From positions 620,001 to 684,000 of the forward strand of contig NZ_NQMO01000002.1 in the NCBI RefSeq assembly GCF_002257645.1: a DNA stretch of 64,000 nucleotides, read 5' to 3'. The stretch's first letter is position 1; every line of letters starts with the position of its first letter. Source of the stretch: Paenibacillus sp. XY044 (lineage in GTDB: Bacteria > Bacillota > Bacilli > Paenibacillales > Paenibacillaceae). Of the stretch, positions 1 to 9,650 are shown one piece after another. The translations under genes were made by a program, and so were the position numbers. The notes below the pieces were generated by a model. It did no database searches, was not told the DNA's origin, and worked only from the letters and a program-made list of their open reading frames with translations.

Positions 1-79
1 CCTTGAAAATGTTATGCTTATCCCTAGGAGCATTTGGGCCACAGAAGACAAGAACAGTGAAAGGGGAGGTCACCCAATC

Positions 80-1516
80 ATGCTGCAGAACCAGGCAAAA
101 TCGATTACAATCCTGCATACGAATGATATACACAGCCACTTTGAAACGGTCAGTTCCATTGCAGCGCTGGCTGCCGCCGAACGCGCTCAGGCGGCGGAGA
201 GTCCTCTTTTACTGGTGGATATAGGAGATCATATGGATCGGACGGCTGTCGAAACCGAGGGGACGATGGGCCAAACGAACATCGACATATTGAATTTAAC
301 GGGATATGAGGCTGTGACGATCGGCAACAATGAGGGGTTGACGTTTACTCCGGACGTGCTGGAGCGGCTCTATGCGGGCCTGCAGTCCCCGGTCATTTGC
401 TGCAACATCCATGAGCAGCTTAGTTCGGCACCTCCTGCATGGATGAAGAAAAGCGTCATTCTGGACAAGGAGGGGATTCGGATCGGTCTGACGGCAGCTA
501 CGGCTCCGTTCGCTGACTTCTACAAGCTGCTCGGGTGGGATGCCCTGGAGCCGCTGCAGGCTTTGCAGGAGCAGGTGGAGGTGCTGCGTCCGAAGGCCGA
601 CATCGTGATCGTTCTATCCCATCTCGGGTTGTCTACCGATCGGCTTATGGCCGAACGTATTTCCGGCATTGACCTGATCCTCGGCGGCCATACCCATCAC
701 CTGCTGGAAGAACCGCTGCGGATCGGCAACACGGTGCTGTGTGCTGCAGGTAAGTACGGTCAATACGTCGGTAAGGTCGTCATGGCCAAGCAGGATGACG
801 GCAGCTTCCGCGTGGTCGAGGGAGGGTGTCGGCCGATCGATACCGACCTTTTGGATGAAACGGTGTCCCGGGCCCTCGGAATTCACCGCGAGCGGGCCGA
901 AGAAGCGCTCACAGAGACTGTCGCGGTTACGGACCGGCCGCTGCCCCTGACACATACGGGAGAGTCGCCGTTCGGTAATTTGCTGGCGCAGTCAGTCCGC
1001 CAGTTTACCGGCGCGGAGCTGTCGCTTGTCAACACGGGACAGCTGCTGGGCGATTTGCCGGAAGGGGAAATTACGGCAGGACTGCTCCATGAGCTCTGTC
1101 CATCCCCGATTAATCCTTGCATTGTCAGCCTCAAAGGGGAGCTTATCCGGCAAACCCTGGAAGAGAGCCTTCTTTCCGAATATTGGAGCAAGGAAATCCG
1201 GGGTTTCGGATTCCGTGGCAACGTGCTCGGCAATATTGCGGTGGACGGAATTGAAGTCTTGTACGATACAAGCCGCATCCCTTATGATAGGATTGTTCAA
1301 ATTTCGCTTCAGGGGATTCCGCTGCAGGACGACCGGATGTACAGCGTTGGAACGTTGGACATGTTTACGTTTGGGACCGGATACGAGCAGATCTCGCGAG
1401 GGAAAGATCCGAAATATTTGCTCCCCGAGTTTTTGCGGGACCTGCTGAGACTTGAGCTCCAGCGGCCTGGAAGTCTGGATACCTGCGGCAAGAACCGCTG
1501 GATCGAGGTTGTTTAA
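80..1516 (+). CDS. YunD-like bifunctional 5'-nucleotidase / metallophosphoesterase
   Basis: This 478-residue protein belongs to the 5'-nucleotidase/UshA superfamily. It has an N-terminal metallophosphoesterase domain followed by a C-terminal nucleotidase domain. The metal-binding motifs are visible in order: TNDIHSH near the N-terminus, then GDHMDRT, GNNE, SHLG and GGHTHH. No signal peptide precedes TNDIHSH, so unlike periplasmic UshA it is probably cytoplasmic, as B. subtilis YunD is. I chose the ATG at 80 because AAGGGGAGGT at 61-70 lies 9 bases upstream; the frame is open back to 14 but without a ribosome site. The gene ends 21 bases before uppP and may be co-transcribed with it. The family call is firm; the substrate (UMP-like nucleotides in YunD-type enzymes) is inferred. 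Confidence 0.85.
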   Translation: MLQNQAKSITILHTNDIHSHFETVSSIAALAAAERAQAAESPLLLVDIGDHMDRTAVETEGTMGQTNIDILNLTGYEAVTIGNNEGLTFTPDVLERLYAGLQSPVICCNIHEQLSSAPPAWMKKSVILDKEGIRIGLTAATAPFADFYKLLGWDALEPLQALQEQVEVLRPKADIVIVLSHLGLSTDRLMAERISGIDLILGGHTHHLLEEPLRIGNTVLCAAGKYGQYVGKVVMAKQDDGSFRVVEGGCRPIDTDLLDETVSRALGIHRERAEEALTETVAVTDRPLPLTHTGESPFGNLLAQSVRQFTGAELSLVNTGQLLGDLPEGEITAGLLHELCPSPINPCIVSLKGELIRQTLEESLLSEYWSKEIRGFGFRGNVLGNIAVDGIEVLYDTSRIPYDRIVQISLQGIPLQDDRMYSVGTLDMFTFGTGYEQISRGKDPKYLLPEFLRDLLRLELQRPGSLDTCGKNRWIEVV

Positions 1517-1537
1517 GAAGGACCAGAGGAGGAAGAA

Positions 1538-2365
1538 ATGGATACCATTACTGCAATAATCTTGGGGATTGTGGAGGGGGTTACGGAATTTATTCCGGTC
1601 TCTTCGACGGGGCACATGATATTGACGTCCAAGCTCTTGGGCTATGACGAGCAGGACCCCATTATGAAAACTTTTGAAATCGTCATTCAACTGGGGGCCA
1701 TTCTGGCGATTGCCCTCGTCTATTGGAGACGGATTCTGGATCTGCTGGGCATCAAGCGGACCATGCCCGAATCCGGGAGCCTGCATTCCGGCAAGAAGCT
1801 GAATCTGCTGCATGTCATCATCGGGATTGCCCCCGCACTGATCGTGGCCTTTTTTGCCAGAGATTTTATCAAAAGCCTGTTCAGCGCAAACACTGTGATC
1901 TGGGCGCTGATCGTTGGCGGGATCTTCATGATTTTTGCCGAGTGGTTTAACAAATCCAAAGCCAGAATCACCGCCGAAACGATGGATGACCTGTCGTACA
2001 AGCAGGTGCTGATGATTGGGCTTTATCAAATTTTATCCGTCTTATGGCCGGGATTTTCGCGTTCGGGATCCACGATTTCCGGGGGTATGCTGAGCGGGGC
2101 AAGCTACAAGGCGTCGGCCGATTTCTCGTTTCTGATCGCTATTCCAATTATGTGTGCGGCTTCAGGCTACGAGATGCTGGATTCGTACAAGTATATGACT
2201 AAGGATACGATCGGCATGTTCGCCATCGGGTTTATCGTGGCTTTTGTCGTGGCCTATGTGGTTGTGCTCGCGTTTATGAAATTGATTCAAAAAATCCGTC
2301 TGACCCATTTCGCGATTTACCGGTTTGTGCTTGCCGCCGTGTTCTGGTTGTTTGTCATGCGCTGA
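1538..2365 (+). CDS. uppP: Undecaprenyl-diphosphatase UppP/BacA
   Basis: This is an integral membrane enzyme that removes a phosphate from undecaprenyl diphosphate to recycle the lipid carrier for peptidoglycan synthesis. The length (275 residues) is normal for the BacA family. Both signature regions are present: GIVEGVTEFIPVSSTGH close to the N-terminus and PGFSRSGSTI in the C-terminal half, which supply the catalytic Glu, Ser and Arg residues. Several hydrophobic segments follow. The start ATG at 1538 is preceded by GAGGAGGAAG. It sits directly after the YunD-like gene, and family members can also confer bacitracin tolerance. Confidence 0.95.
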   Translation: MDTITAIILGIVEGVTEFIPVSSTGHMILTSKLLGYDEQDPIMKTFEIVIQLGAILAIALVYWRRILDLLGIKRTMPESGSLHSGKKLNLLHVIIGIAPALIVAFFARDFIKSLFSANTVIWALIVGGIFMIFAEWFNKSKARITAETMDDLSYKQVLMIGLYQILSVLWPGFSRSGSTISGGMLSGASYKASADFSFLIAIPIMCAASGYEMLDSYKYMTKDTIGMFAIGFIVAFVVAYVVVLAFMKLIQKIRLTHFAIYRFVLAAVFWLFVMR

Positions 2366-2507
2366 TATAAGGATACGAATTCGAAGGAAATCGAAGGACG
2401 AATCCGCAGTAGCGTAGATGAGCTCTACATAGGATGGCAGGGGAAACTAGGTAAACGGACCTTGGGAGGAAAAACAGGGCGGCCGTGATTTTAGGCAGGA
2501 GTGGATC

Positions 2508-3593
2508 GTGTTGCGTTTGGTACCCGTTCCGATGCTTCAGCAGGGAATGAAAATCGGCAAAAAGATATACAGCGACGAGGGAGTGGTTCTTCTCGCGGAA
2601 GGCGTGGAGCTCACCACCTCGCTGATCAGACGCCTGCAAAAGCTGGACATCGGTTATATTTATGTGGAAGATCACCTGACGGAAGGCATCGATATCCCCG
2701 AAATGCTCCGGGAGGAAACGAGGCGTCAGGCCCTCCAGAATATCCGCGTCAATTTTCAGCGGTTATCCGAAGCCTCCCCGATTACGGGAGGTTATCACCA
2801 TCTCGGGAAGCAGTTCTCCAAGGTCATGGAGTCCATTCTTGAGGATGTCAGCTCCCAAGAAGATTGCATGATCATGTTGATGGACATGAACACCGCAGAT
2901 CATTATTTATATAAGCATTCCTTAAATGTGTGCGTATATTCGCTTGTACTGGGGATTGCGGGTGGTTATACGCAGGACCAGCTGATGGTGCTGGGATTGG
3001 GTTCGCTGCTGCATGATATCGGGAAAACCCAAATTCCCCAAAAAGTGCTGTTCAAGCCGCAAAAGCTGGATGATGAGGAGTTCCGCCTCATGCAGGCGCA
3101 TGCTCAAATCGGCTTTAAAATACTGAAAGACGAGCCGAATATTCCGCTCCTTGCCGCGCATTGTGCTTTTCAGCATCACGAAAGGCTTAACGGCTCAGGC
3201 TACCCGAGAGGGATCAAGGGTGACGATATTCACGAGTACGCTCAGTGGGTGGCACTTGCCGACTCCTACGATGCGATGACCTCGCACAGGGTATACCGGC
3301 CAGCCATGCTGCCGCATCAAGCGGCCGAAGTGCTGTACGGCGGGGCAGGTACCCTGTACGATCAGAAGAAGCTGGAGCTGTTCCGCGACAAGGTTGCGAT
3401 CTATCCGCCCGGCTTGTCGGTCAAGCTGAGCACCGGGGAGACGGGAGTGGTGTCGAAAATTCATGCCCATATGCCCCATCGTCCCGTGGTCCGCATCTTG
3501 CAGGACCCGGAAGGAGTGCCGCTGCAGGCACCCCGAGAGGTGGACCTGTCCCAGTCGCTCTCCGTCATTATTGACGGCGTTCTCGGAGATTAG
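2508..3593 (+). CDS. HD-GYP domain protein, probable cyclic-di-GMP phosphodiesterase
   Basis: The protein has 361 residues. A roughly 100-residue N-terminal region without a recognised domain precedes an HD-GYP domain. The metal-binding HD pair is in HDIGKTQIP (H169, D170), and the GYP signature is in HHERLNGSGYP (223-233), followed by LADSYDAMTS. Intact HD-GYP proteins hydrolyse cyclic di-GMP and related dinucleotides. There is no membrane segment, so the protein should be cytosolic. Translation probably starts at GTG 2508 with GGCAGGA 7 bases upstream; a TTG directly follows as the second codon. The gene lies alone between uppP and a radical SAM gene, so the pathway it controls cannot be read from context. 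Confidence 0.85.
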   Translation: MLRLVPVPMLQQGMKIGKKIYSDEGVVLLAEGVELTTSLIRRLQKLDIGYIYVEDHLTEGIDIPEMLREETRRQALQNIRVNFQRLSEASPITGGYHHLGKQFSKVMESILEDVSSQEDCMIMLMDMNTADHYLYKHSLNVCVYSLVLGIAGGYTQDQLMVLGLGSLLHDIGKTQIPQKVLFKPQKLDDEEFRLMQAHAQIGFKILKDEPNIPLLAAHCAFQHHERLNGSGYPRGIKGDDIHEYAQWVALADSYDAMTSHRVYRPAMLPHQAAEVLYGGAGTLYDQKKLELFRDKVAIYPPGLSVKLSTGETGVVSKIHAHMPHRPVVRILQDPEGVPLQAPREVDLSQSLSVIIDGVLGD

Positions 3594-3888
3594 AAAGAGC
3601 AAAGCAGAATTACGATGTGTTGTAACCGGAAGACAGATCCATAAGCGAGCGGTATCAGGCGGTAACATGCGGTGAATCTCCATTCTCCCGCTGTCCGCGC
3701 GAACCGGCGGTTTATGGGTCTTTTTTCTTCTTGTCCCGGCATACCTATTCACACGGAGAGATTTTTCCCGCTTCATGGTATGATAGAGGGAATGACATCC
3801 TGAGACAACCGGACAGCCCGGGATGGTAAATAAAGGTTACGCAAAATCCGTGTTTTGGGTTAAATAAAGAAATAAGGTGAGTAAAATA

Positions 3889-5022
3889 ATGAATACTGTA
3901 AATACCCGGGGATCACTGGCCCCCTTATCTCCGATCAATGATCCGTGGGATCCGATCGGATCCCTTCGTACATATGGCCGGCATGTGCTGACCAGTGTCG
4001 AAATGACGGTTACGCATTTGTGCAATATGCGCTGTGAGCATTGTGCGGTCGGCGATATGCTCGTGATGAAAGAGGCGGAGTTCCTTCCGCTGGATGTGAT
4101 GCTGCGTCGTCTGGACGAGGTAGAGCATCTACAGACGATCAGCTTGACCGGAGGCGAGCCCTCCTTCCGGGAGAAGACGGTGAAAGAGGTGATCGTGCCT
4201 CTGCTCAAATATGCCCGTGACCGGGGAATCCGCACGCAGATCAACTCCAACCTGACGCTGGATATCAGCAGATATGAAGCGATGCTGCCCTATCTGGACG
4301 TCATGCACATTTCGTTTAACTATTTGAATGGGGACGATTTCCATGAGGTGGGCTTTGCGAACAGCAACCATCCCGTGCCGAAGGAAACCGCCTACCGCAT
4401 GTATGACAAAATGATGGAAAACGCCCTGAAGCTGAGCGAAGCAGGCATGTTCATTTCCGCAGAGTCAATGATTAATTACCGGACGCATACAAAGCTTGCA
4501 GGTATTCACAAACTAATAGGGGAGATGGGCTGCCGTCGCCATGAAGTGCATCCGATGTATGCCTCCAATTTTGCCACGGAGCTTCCGATACTTTCTTTAG
4601 AGGAGACACGCAAGGCGATCCACCATTTGCTGGATGTTCGCGATCCGCAGATGTGGATGCTGTTCGGAACGTTACCGTTCTACGCCTGCAGTGATATTCA
4701 TGAGGATCTGAAGCTGATCCGCAAGCTCGCCGATGCGCCGAACGTTACCGTGCGCAACGATCCCGACGGCCGGAACCGCGTCAATGTCAATTTGTTCTCG
4801 GGCGACGTTTACGTCACTGACTTTTCCGATATTCCGGCGTTCGGCAACATTCAAACCGGCCGCCTCGACGACATCTTTAATGCATGGCAAACCGGCCATC
4901 CGCTGAACAAGACGGTGAACTGCCACTGCGACGCTGCGGGCTGCTGCGGTCCGAACCTGCTCGTGAAGGACATGTATTATAAAAATACCGATTTTACCGT
5001 AAAAAAAGCGAACTTATTATAG
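3889..5022 (+). CDS. yfkAB: Radical SAM protein of the YfkAB type (CxCxxxxC)
   Basis: This is a radical S-adenosylmethionine enzyme of 377 residues. The 4Fe-4S cluster motif is CNMRCEHC in the N-terminal part, followed by the SAM-binding stretch LTGGEPSFR. Near the C-terminus is CHCDAAGC, the CxCxxxxC feature that names the YfkAB family and may hold an auxiliary cluster. The ATG at 3889 is preferred over the GTG at 3877 because AAGGTGAG (3874-3881) is correctly spaced for it. The reaction and substrate of this family are not known to me. The following CNNM gene starts 10 bases after the stop, so the two may be co-transcribed. Confidence 0.85.
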   Translation: MNTVNTRGSLAPLSPINDPWDPIGSLRTYGRHVLTSVEMTVTHLCNMRCEHCAVGDMLVMKEAEFLPLDVMLRRLDEVEHLQTISLTGGEPSFREKTVKEVIVPLLKYARDRGIRTQINSNLTLDISRYEAMLPYLDVMHISFNYLNGDDFHEVGFANSNHPVPKETAYRMYDKMMENALKLSEAGMFISAESMINYRTHTKLAGIHKLIGEMGCRRHEVHPMYASNFATELPILSLEETRKAIHHLLDVRDPQMWMLFGTLPFYACSDIHEDLKLIRKLADAPNVTVRNDPDGRNRVNVNLFSGDVYVTDFSDIPAFGNIQTGRLDDIFNAWQTGHPLNKTVNCHCDAAGCCGPNLLVKDMYYKNTDFTVKKANLL

Positions 5023-5032
5023 AAATGGGGCG

Positions 5033-6400
5033 TTGTCATTGGACGGGGAGTTAGAAATAGGCAAACTGCTTTTAAACCTCTTTTTTGTTCTGCTGCTGGT
5101 ATTTTTTAACGGCGTGTTTGTGGCCGCCGAATTTTCGCTTGTGAAAATGAGGCAGTCCCGGCTGACGCAGCTGGTCAGCGAAGGCAACCGGCTGGCTGGC
5201 TATGCGCTTAGAGTGAACAACAAACTGGACGCTTATTTGTCCGCTACCCAATTCGGCATTACGCTGGCATCCCTCGGTCTCGGCTGGATCGGGGAGCCGG
5301 CCATTTCGGAACTATTGGTAGAGCCTTTGATGTATAAAATGGGAATTACCGACAGAACGCTCATCGCCACCGTATCCGTGGTGCTCGGGTTCTGTGTCAT
5401 TACGTTCTTACATATCGTGCTTGGGGAACTGGCCCCCAAGTCGCTTGCCATTCAGAAAACGGAAGGGGCCGCGCTGCTGCTGTCCGCGCCGCTGATGGCC
5501 TTTTATAAAATATTTTTTCCTTTCATTTGGCTGCTCAACGCTTCCGCCAACGGTTTACTTCGCTTGTTCGGCGTTCATCCGGCCAGCGAAGCAGAAGCTG
5601 CGCATTCTGAAGAGGAAATCCGCATATTAATGAATCAGAGCGCCAAAAGCGGAGTTATCGACAAGGACGAGATGAAGCTGATGGACAACATCTTCGAGTT
5701 CTCCGACCTGCTGGCGCGCGAAATTATGCTTCCACGGACGGATATGGACTGCCTGTACACGACCAATACGCTTGAAGAGAACCTGCAGATTATCAGTGAT
5801 ACGAAGCATTCGCGTTATCCTATCGCCGTGGAAGACAAGGACCAGATTATCGGATTTGTCCATATTACCGATTTTCTCCTGGCTGACGCCGAACATCAGA
5901 AGGAGCTGACAACGCTGGTCCGTCCGATTCTGAACGTGCCGGAGTCGATGGAAATCAGCCATGTGCTGCGCCTCATGCAGAAGAAGCATGCCCAGCTGAC
6001 CTTGGTCGTCGACGAGTACGGCGGCACAGCCGGCATGCTGACGGCCGAAGAGATCCTTGAAGAAATCGTCGGGGAGCTGTATGACGAATTTGAGGACGAG
6101 CGTCCCGATGTCGAAATTCAGGAAGATGTCATATCGGTTGACGGGCGGATGCTGATCGAGGATGTTAACGATCTGACCGGCGTCATTATCGAGGATGACG
6201 AGGTCGATTCGATCGGCGGCTGGTTGTTCAAGGAGCTGGAAGGCAATCCGGTAAAAGGCAAAAAAGTCCAGGTGAGCAATTTCGTATTTGAGGTCGAGGA
6301 ATCGACCAAAATCCGGATTACCCGGGTTAACATTCACCGCGTTGCCGATACGGAAGTCATCGACGAGGGGGAACAAGAAGGGACGGATAACGGGGATTAA
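5033..6400 (+). CDS. CNNM/CorC-HlyC family membrane protein with CBS pair
   Basis: This is a 455-residue membrane protein of the hemolysin C/CNNM family. In order it has an N-terminal CNNM domain with several transmembrane segments, a CBS pair beginning near EIMLPRTDMDCLY, and an acidic C-terminal CorC_HlyC domain. Family members are linked to magnesium or cobalt efflux and homeostasis; the ion here is inferred. Translation probably begins at TTG 5033 (or TTG 5039) after AAATGGGG. The next gene begins 10 bases after this stop, suggesting co-transcription. Confidence 0.88.
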   Translation: MSLDGELEIGKLLLNLFFVLLLVFFNGVFVAAEFSLVKMRQSRLTQLVSEGNRLAGYALRVNNKLDAYLSATQFGITLASLGLGWIGEPAISELLVEPLMYKMGITDRTLIATVSVVLGFCVITFLHIVLGELAPKSLAIQKTEGAALLLSAPLMAFYKIFFPFIWLLNASANGLLRLFGVHPASEAEAAHSEEEIRILMNQSAKSGVIDKDEMKLMDNIFEFSDLLAREIMLPRTDMDCLYTTNTLEENLQIISDTKHSRYPIAVEDKDQIIGFVHITDFLLADAEHQKELTTLVRPILNVPESMEISHVLRLMQKKHAQLTLVVDEYGGTAGMLTAEEILEEIVGELYDEFEDERPDVEIQEDVISVDGRMLIEDVNDLTGVIIEDDEVDSIGGWLFKELEGNPVKGKKVQVSNFVFEVEESTKIRITRVNIHRVADTEVIDEGEQEGTDNGD

Positions 6401-6410
6401 GGAGTGAAGC

Positions 6411-7442
6411 ATGACTGGCAAACAGCTGGTGTTCGTCGGGGTGGGACTGCTTCTGCTGTATTTGCTGTTTACGGCAGGCGCCCCATTTGTACTGGCAGCG
6501 CTCGTGGCCGTTTCGCTGGAGCCGATCAACCGGATGCTGATCGGGAAGCTGAAATGGAACCGTATCGCTGCCGCTTCGCTTACATGTACGTTGTTTATGC
6601 TTATGATTCTCCTTCTGGTGTACATGCTGGGTTTTCAGGTTTTCGCCCAGCTGCTGGAATACTGGAAGAATGCGCCGGCATACTTTGCGTCTGCCGACGA
6701 TTTCGTGCAAACGACGCTGATCCAGGCGAGAGGGCTGTTTGACCGGTTTCAGCCGGAGCTGGCCGAGAGCCTGAGGGAAATGCTGACCAATCTGACGTCA
6801 TACGCCGAGTCGCTCATCAACTCGTTGTCGTCAACCTTTTTATCTTTTGCCAAAGGCATCCCGGGCACGTTCGTGTTTTTGGTGGTTTTCTTTGTTGCCG
6901 TCTATCTGTTCAGCTTCGGACTGGAGACGATCAAGTCGGGGATTCTATCCCTGTTTGAGGAGGAAACCCAAGACCAGATCAACGAGGTGCTGCACAGCCT
7001 GAAAAGGTCGATCTTCGGCTTTATTCAGGCCCAGATGATTCTGAGCGCTTTTACCTATGTACTGACGCTCACGGGGCTGCTCATCCTCGACATTCATTAT
7101 CCGCTAGCAATTGCTCTGCTGATCATGGTCGTCGATATTTTGCCGATTCTGGGGGTCGGCTCAGTGCTGATTCCCTGGGCGGTGTACCTGTTTATCGTGG
7201 GCGACTCTTATGCCGGCTTTGGGCTGACGCTGCTGTTTGGGGTCATTACGATCGCCCGCAGAGTGGTCGAGCCCAAAATCATCGGCGATTCGGTCGGCAT
7301 CGGCGCGTTGTCTGCGCTGGTCAGCATGTATATCGGCTTTAAGCTGGTCGGCGTGATCGGCGTGTTTATCGGTCCGCTGGTAGTCATTATTTATTCGGCA
7401 GTCAGGAAAGCGGGACTGTTCCAGATCAAGATCCGATTTTAA
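6411..7442 (+). CDS. AI-2E family / YtvI-like permease
   Basis: This is a 343-residue integral membrane protein of the AI-2E transporter (PerM/YtvI) family. It has paired hydrophobic segments at each end and a central soluble stretch, and the conserved C-terminal region has the family's typical glycine-rich helices. In B. subtilis the related ytvI is a sporulation gene near fxsA and citZ. Here a YtvI-like gene lies elsewhere, so orthology is uncertain. ATG 6411 has AAGGAGTG just upstream. The gene follows the CNNM gene closely and ends before a strong terminator at about 7516. Confidence 0.75.
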   Translation: MTGKQLVFVGVGLLLLYLLFTAGAPFVLAALVAVSLEPINRMLIGKLKWNRIAAASLTCTLFMLMILLLVYMLGFQVFAQLLEYWKNAPAYFASADDFVQTTLIQARGLFDRFQPELAESLREMLTNLTSYAESLINSLSSTFLSFAKGIPGTFVFLVVFFVAVYLFSFGLETIKSGILSLFEEETQDQINEVLHSLKRSIFGFIQAQMILSAFTYVLTLTGLLILDIHYPLAIALLIMVVDILPILGVGSVLIPWAVYLFIVGDSYAGFGLTLLFGVITIARRVVEPKIIGDSVGIGALSALVSMYIGFKLVGVIGVFIGPLVVIIYSAVRKAGLFQIKIRF

Positions 7443-7515
7443 CGTTTATCCTCTATAAAAAAGGCTCGCGTTTTTAGCAAATGCTTCGACAGAAATTGCC
7501 AGAGCCGTTTGCACT

Positions 7516-7557
7516 GACCCCTTGGCGGTAAATAGACCGCAAATCGGGGGTCTTTTT
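7516..7557 (+). terminator. Rho-independent terminator after the YtvI-like gene
   Basis: GACCCC and an inner GCGGT pair with ACCGC and GGGGTC around a short AAATAG loop. CTTTTTG follows on the plus strand. It separates the preceding membrane-protein genes from cotJA. Confidence 0.8.
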
Positions 7558-7685
7558 GTTGTCCCATGAACTTTTTTGTTCAGATTCCGCGGATGGGTCA
7601 TATGTTTAATTACGAAGAGTGTCTGGTTTTTCGCCGTCCCACGGGAAATCAGCGACTTTAGTATGGACAACAGAAGGAGGAACAA

Positions 7686-7958
7686 GTGGTGAACTCACAG
7701 GTACGTGTGTATAAGCCTTTCATTGGCCCGTTTGATCCGTGCCCGCCGCTGCCTTACAGAACGTACGTCGTTCCGCCCAACCAGTATATCGTGTTCCAGC
7801 CGCTGGACTGGCCGCAATTCAGTCTGGCAGAGGCGCTGAAACTGGGAACCCTTTGGCCGAACCTTTACAGCCCTTATGAATCCAAAAATAAAAGAGTGGA
7901 GGAGGTAGAAAGCGGTGGAGAATCAATCCAAACCGACGGTGGATCAGCGCTACTATGA
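7686..7958 (+). CDS. cotJA: Spore coat-associated protein CotJA
   Basis: This is a 90-residue protein rich in Pro, Tyr and Trp. The segment around VRVYKPFIGPFDPCPP and the later YVVPPNQYIVFQP are typical of CotJA. It is the first gene of a cotJABC operon, whose products are made in the mother cell and placed in the inner coat layers. A strong AAGGAGGAAC ribosome site precedes tandem GTG codons at 7686 and 7689, so the exact start could be either. The 3' end overlaps cotJB by 44 bases, which implies translational coupling. Confidence 0.92.
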   Translation: MVNSQVRVYKPFIGPFDPCPPLPYRTYVVPPNQYIVFQPLDWPQFSLAEALKLGTLWPNLYSPYESKNKRVEEVESGGESIQTDGGSALL

Positions 7959-8190
7959 GCTGCTTGAGAAGCTGCAAATGATTGATTTTGCCTTGGTCGA
8001 GCTAAATCTGTTCCTGGACACCCATCCGGATGATTTAAAAAGCATCGAGCAGTACAATCGGCTCGCCCAGGAGCGGATCCCGATCGTTCGGGAGTTCCAG
8101 GAATCTTATGGACCTCTGATGCATTTCGGCCATGCTTATTCGAAATTCCCGTTTGAATGGCCGCAGGCCCCTTGGCCTTGGCAGGTGTAA
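7915..8190 (+). CDS. cotJB: Spore coat protein CotJB
   Basis: This is a 91-residue protein with the CotJB pattern: an N-terminal helix around LLEKLQMIDFALVELNLFLD, a conserved DTHPDD segment, and an aromatic tail ending FEWPQAPWPW. Its start is the GTG at 7915 within the end of cotJA, preceded by GGAGGTAG at 7899-7906. In the known system CotJA, CotJB and CotJC are made together, and CotJA is needed for CotJC assembly into the spore. Confidence 0.92.
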   Translation: MENQSKPTVDQRYYELLEKLQMIDFALVELNLFLDTHPDDLKSIEQYNRLAQERIPIVREFQESYGPLMHFGHAYSKFPFEWPQAPWPWQV

Positions 8191-8226
8191 CCGGTAAAAA
8201 GAATCAAAAGGAGGCGAACGTCCCAC

Positions 8227-8796
8227 ATGTGGATATATGAAAAGAAGCTGCAGTATCCGGTCAGGGTCAGCAAGTGTGATCCATTTATGGCCCGGTTGCT
8301 GCTGGAGCAGTACGGCGGTGCCGACGGGGAATTGGCCGCTGCCTTGAGATATTTGAATCAACGGTACACCATTCCGGATAAGGTCATCGGCATTCTCAAC
8401 GACATCGGCACGGAAGAATTTGCTCATTTGGAAATGATTGCCACCATGGTTTATAAATTGACAAAAGACGCGACGCCGGATCAGCTGAAGGCAGCCGGAC
8501 TCGCAGACCACTATGTCAATCATGACAAGGCCTTGTATTATCAAAATGCATCCGGCGTCCCATGGACGGCTTCGTACATTCAGGCCAAAGGCGACCCGAT
8601 CGCCGATTTGTATGAGGACATCGCCGCAGAGGAAAAGGCCAGGGCTACATACCAGTGGCTCATTGACATGACCGATGACGTCGATTTGCAGGATGGGCTG
8701 AAGTTTTTGCGGGAACGGGAAATCATCCACTCGGTCCGGTTCCGGGAGGCTGTGGAAATCATTAAAGACGACCGGGGTAAGAAACGGTTCTTCTAA
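8227..8796 (+). CDS. cotJC: CotJC manganese catalase-family spore coat protein
   Basis: This is a 189-residue protein of the manganese catalase family, in the short spore-coat CotJC group. The ferritin-like metal ligands are visible in GTEEFAHLEM and, after DLYEDIAAEEKAR, in the C-terminal REREIIHSVRF. It ends shortly before a short A-rich hairpin. ATG 8227 follows AAAAGGAGGCG. It is the last gene of cotJABC, and the family may protect the spore from peroxide, although activity of this copy is inferred. Confidence 0.93.
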   Translation: MWIYEKKLQYPVRVSKCDPFMARLLLEQYGGADGELAAALRYLNQRYTIPDKVIGILNDIGTEEFAHLEMIATMVYKLTKDATPDQLKAAGLADHYVNHDKALYYQNASGVPWTASYIQAKGDPIADLYEDIAAEEKARATYQWLIDMTDDVDLQDGLKFLREREIIHSVRFREAVEIIKDDRGKKRFF

Positions 8797-8919
8797 AAAA
8801 ACGCGGTTTTTGAATCGAGCGAAGTTTACAAGGCTTGGCACTTCCCTTATCATTGGCATGTAATCGGGTGATACTGTGTATTACGCACTAAAAGCAGGCA
8901 ATGAAAGGGAAGATAACCG

Positions 8920-9608
8920 ATGGACAAAGAGAAGACATTGAACAGGCCGCAGGCGATATTGTTCGACATGGACGGAACGCTGTTCAAGACGGAATCGCTG
9001 CTGCTGCCGGCCCACCAGCGATTGTTCGACATGCTGCGGGAGGAGGGGCTGTATACCGCACCGACGCCCCCTGCGGAACGGATGATGGGCAGTCTCGGGA
9101 TGCTGCTTGAAGATATTTGGAAAGTGGTGATGCCGGACGGCAGCGAACGCGCTCATGCGCGAGCGGGCGAGCTCCTGCTCCAGCTGGAATTGGAAGGACT
9201 CAAGGCAGGGAATACCGAGCTGTACCCTGGGGTGAAAGAGAAACGCTGGCCCGGCTGAAGGAGCAGGGGGTACGTCTGTATGTCGCTAGCAACGGACTGG
9301 AGCATTACGTTAAGGGCATTGCGGAAGCCCATGGCATCCTGGAATTTTTTGATGGACTGTACAGTGCCGGGGAGCACGGCACCAAATCGAAGGTGCATCT
9401 GGTGGAATTGCTGCTTCAGCACGAGGGCGTGGGAGCGGCCTGGATGGTGGGCGACCGCTCATCGGATGTGGAAGCCGGCCTAAAGAACGGCCTCGCTGTC
9501 ATCGGGTGCCAATACGCCGGGTTTGGAACCCCGGGAGAACTGGCAGGATCCGACGTTCTCATCAGCTCGTTCGACGAACTTCCGGGGCTGTATGCCGCAT
9601 CGGTGTAA
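8920..9608 (+). pseudogene. HAD-superfamily hydrolase interrupted by a frameshift
   Basis: The first frame (8920-9258) carries HAD motif I as LFDMDGTLFKTE and runs to a stop just after LYPGVKEK. The second frame (open to 9608) resumes with TLARLKEQGVRLYVASNG (motif II region) and continues to motif IV as VGDRSSDVEAGLKNG. One missing A in the AAA run at 9241-9243 would join them as KEK-TLARL. Both halves are otherwise intact, so this is either a recent mutation or a sequencing error. Family members are phosphoglycolate phosphatase-like or pyrophosphatase-like; the substrate is unknown. RBS-like GAAAGGGAAG precedes ATG 8920. Confidence 0.85.
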
Positions 9609-9650
9609 ATCGGTGATGGAACCGCCTTTGAAGGGAATCATAGCTGCATA

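Noticed and set aside
7600..7640. GTCATATG upstream of cotJA looked like a sigma-E -35 box.
   Set aside because: No CATACA-type -10 box follows at the right distance (TGTCTGG is found instead).
9230..9260. Programmed frameshifting in the HAD gene.
   Set aside because: No slippery heptamer or downstream structure is visible; a simple missing base explains the two frames.
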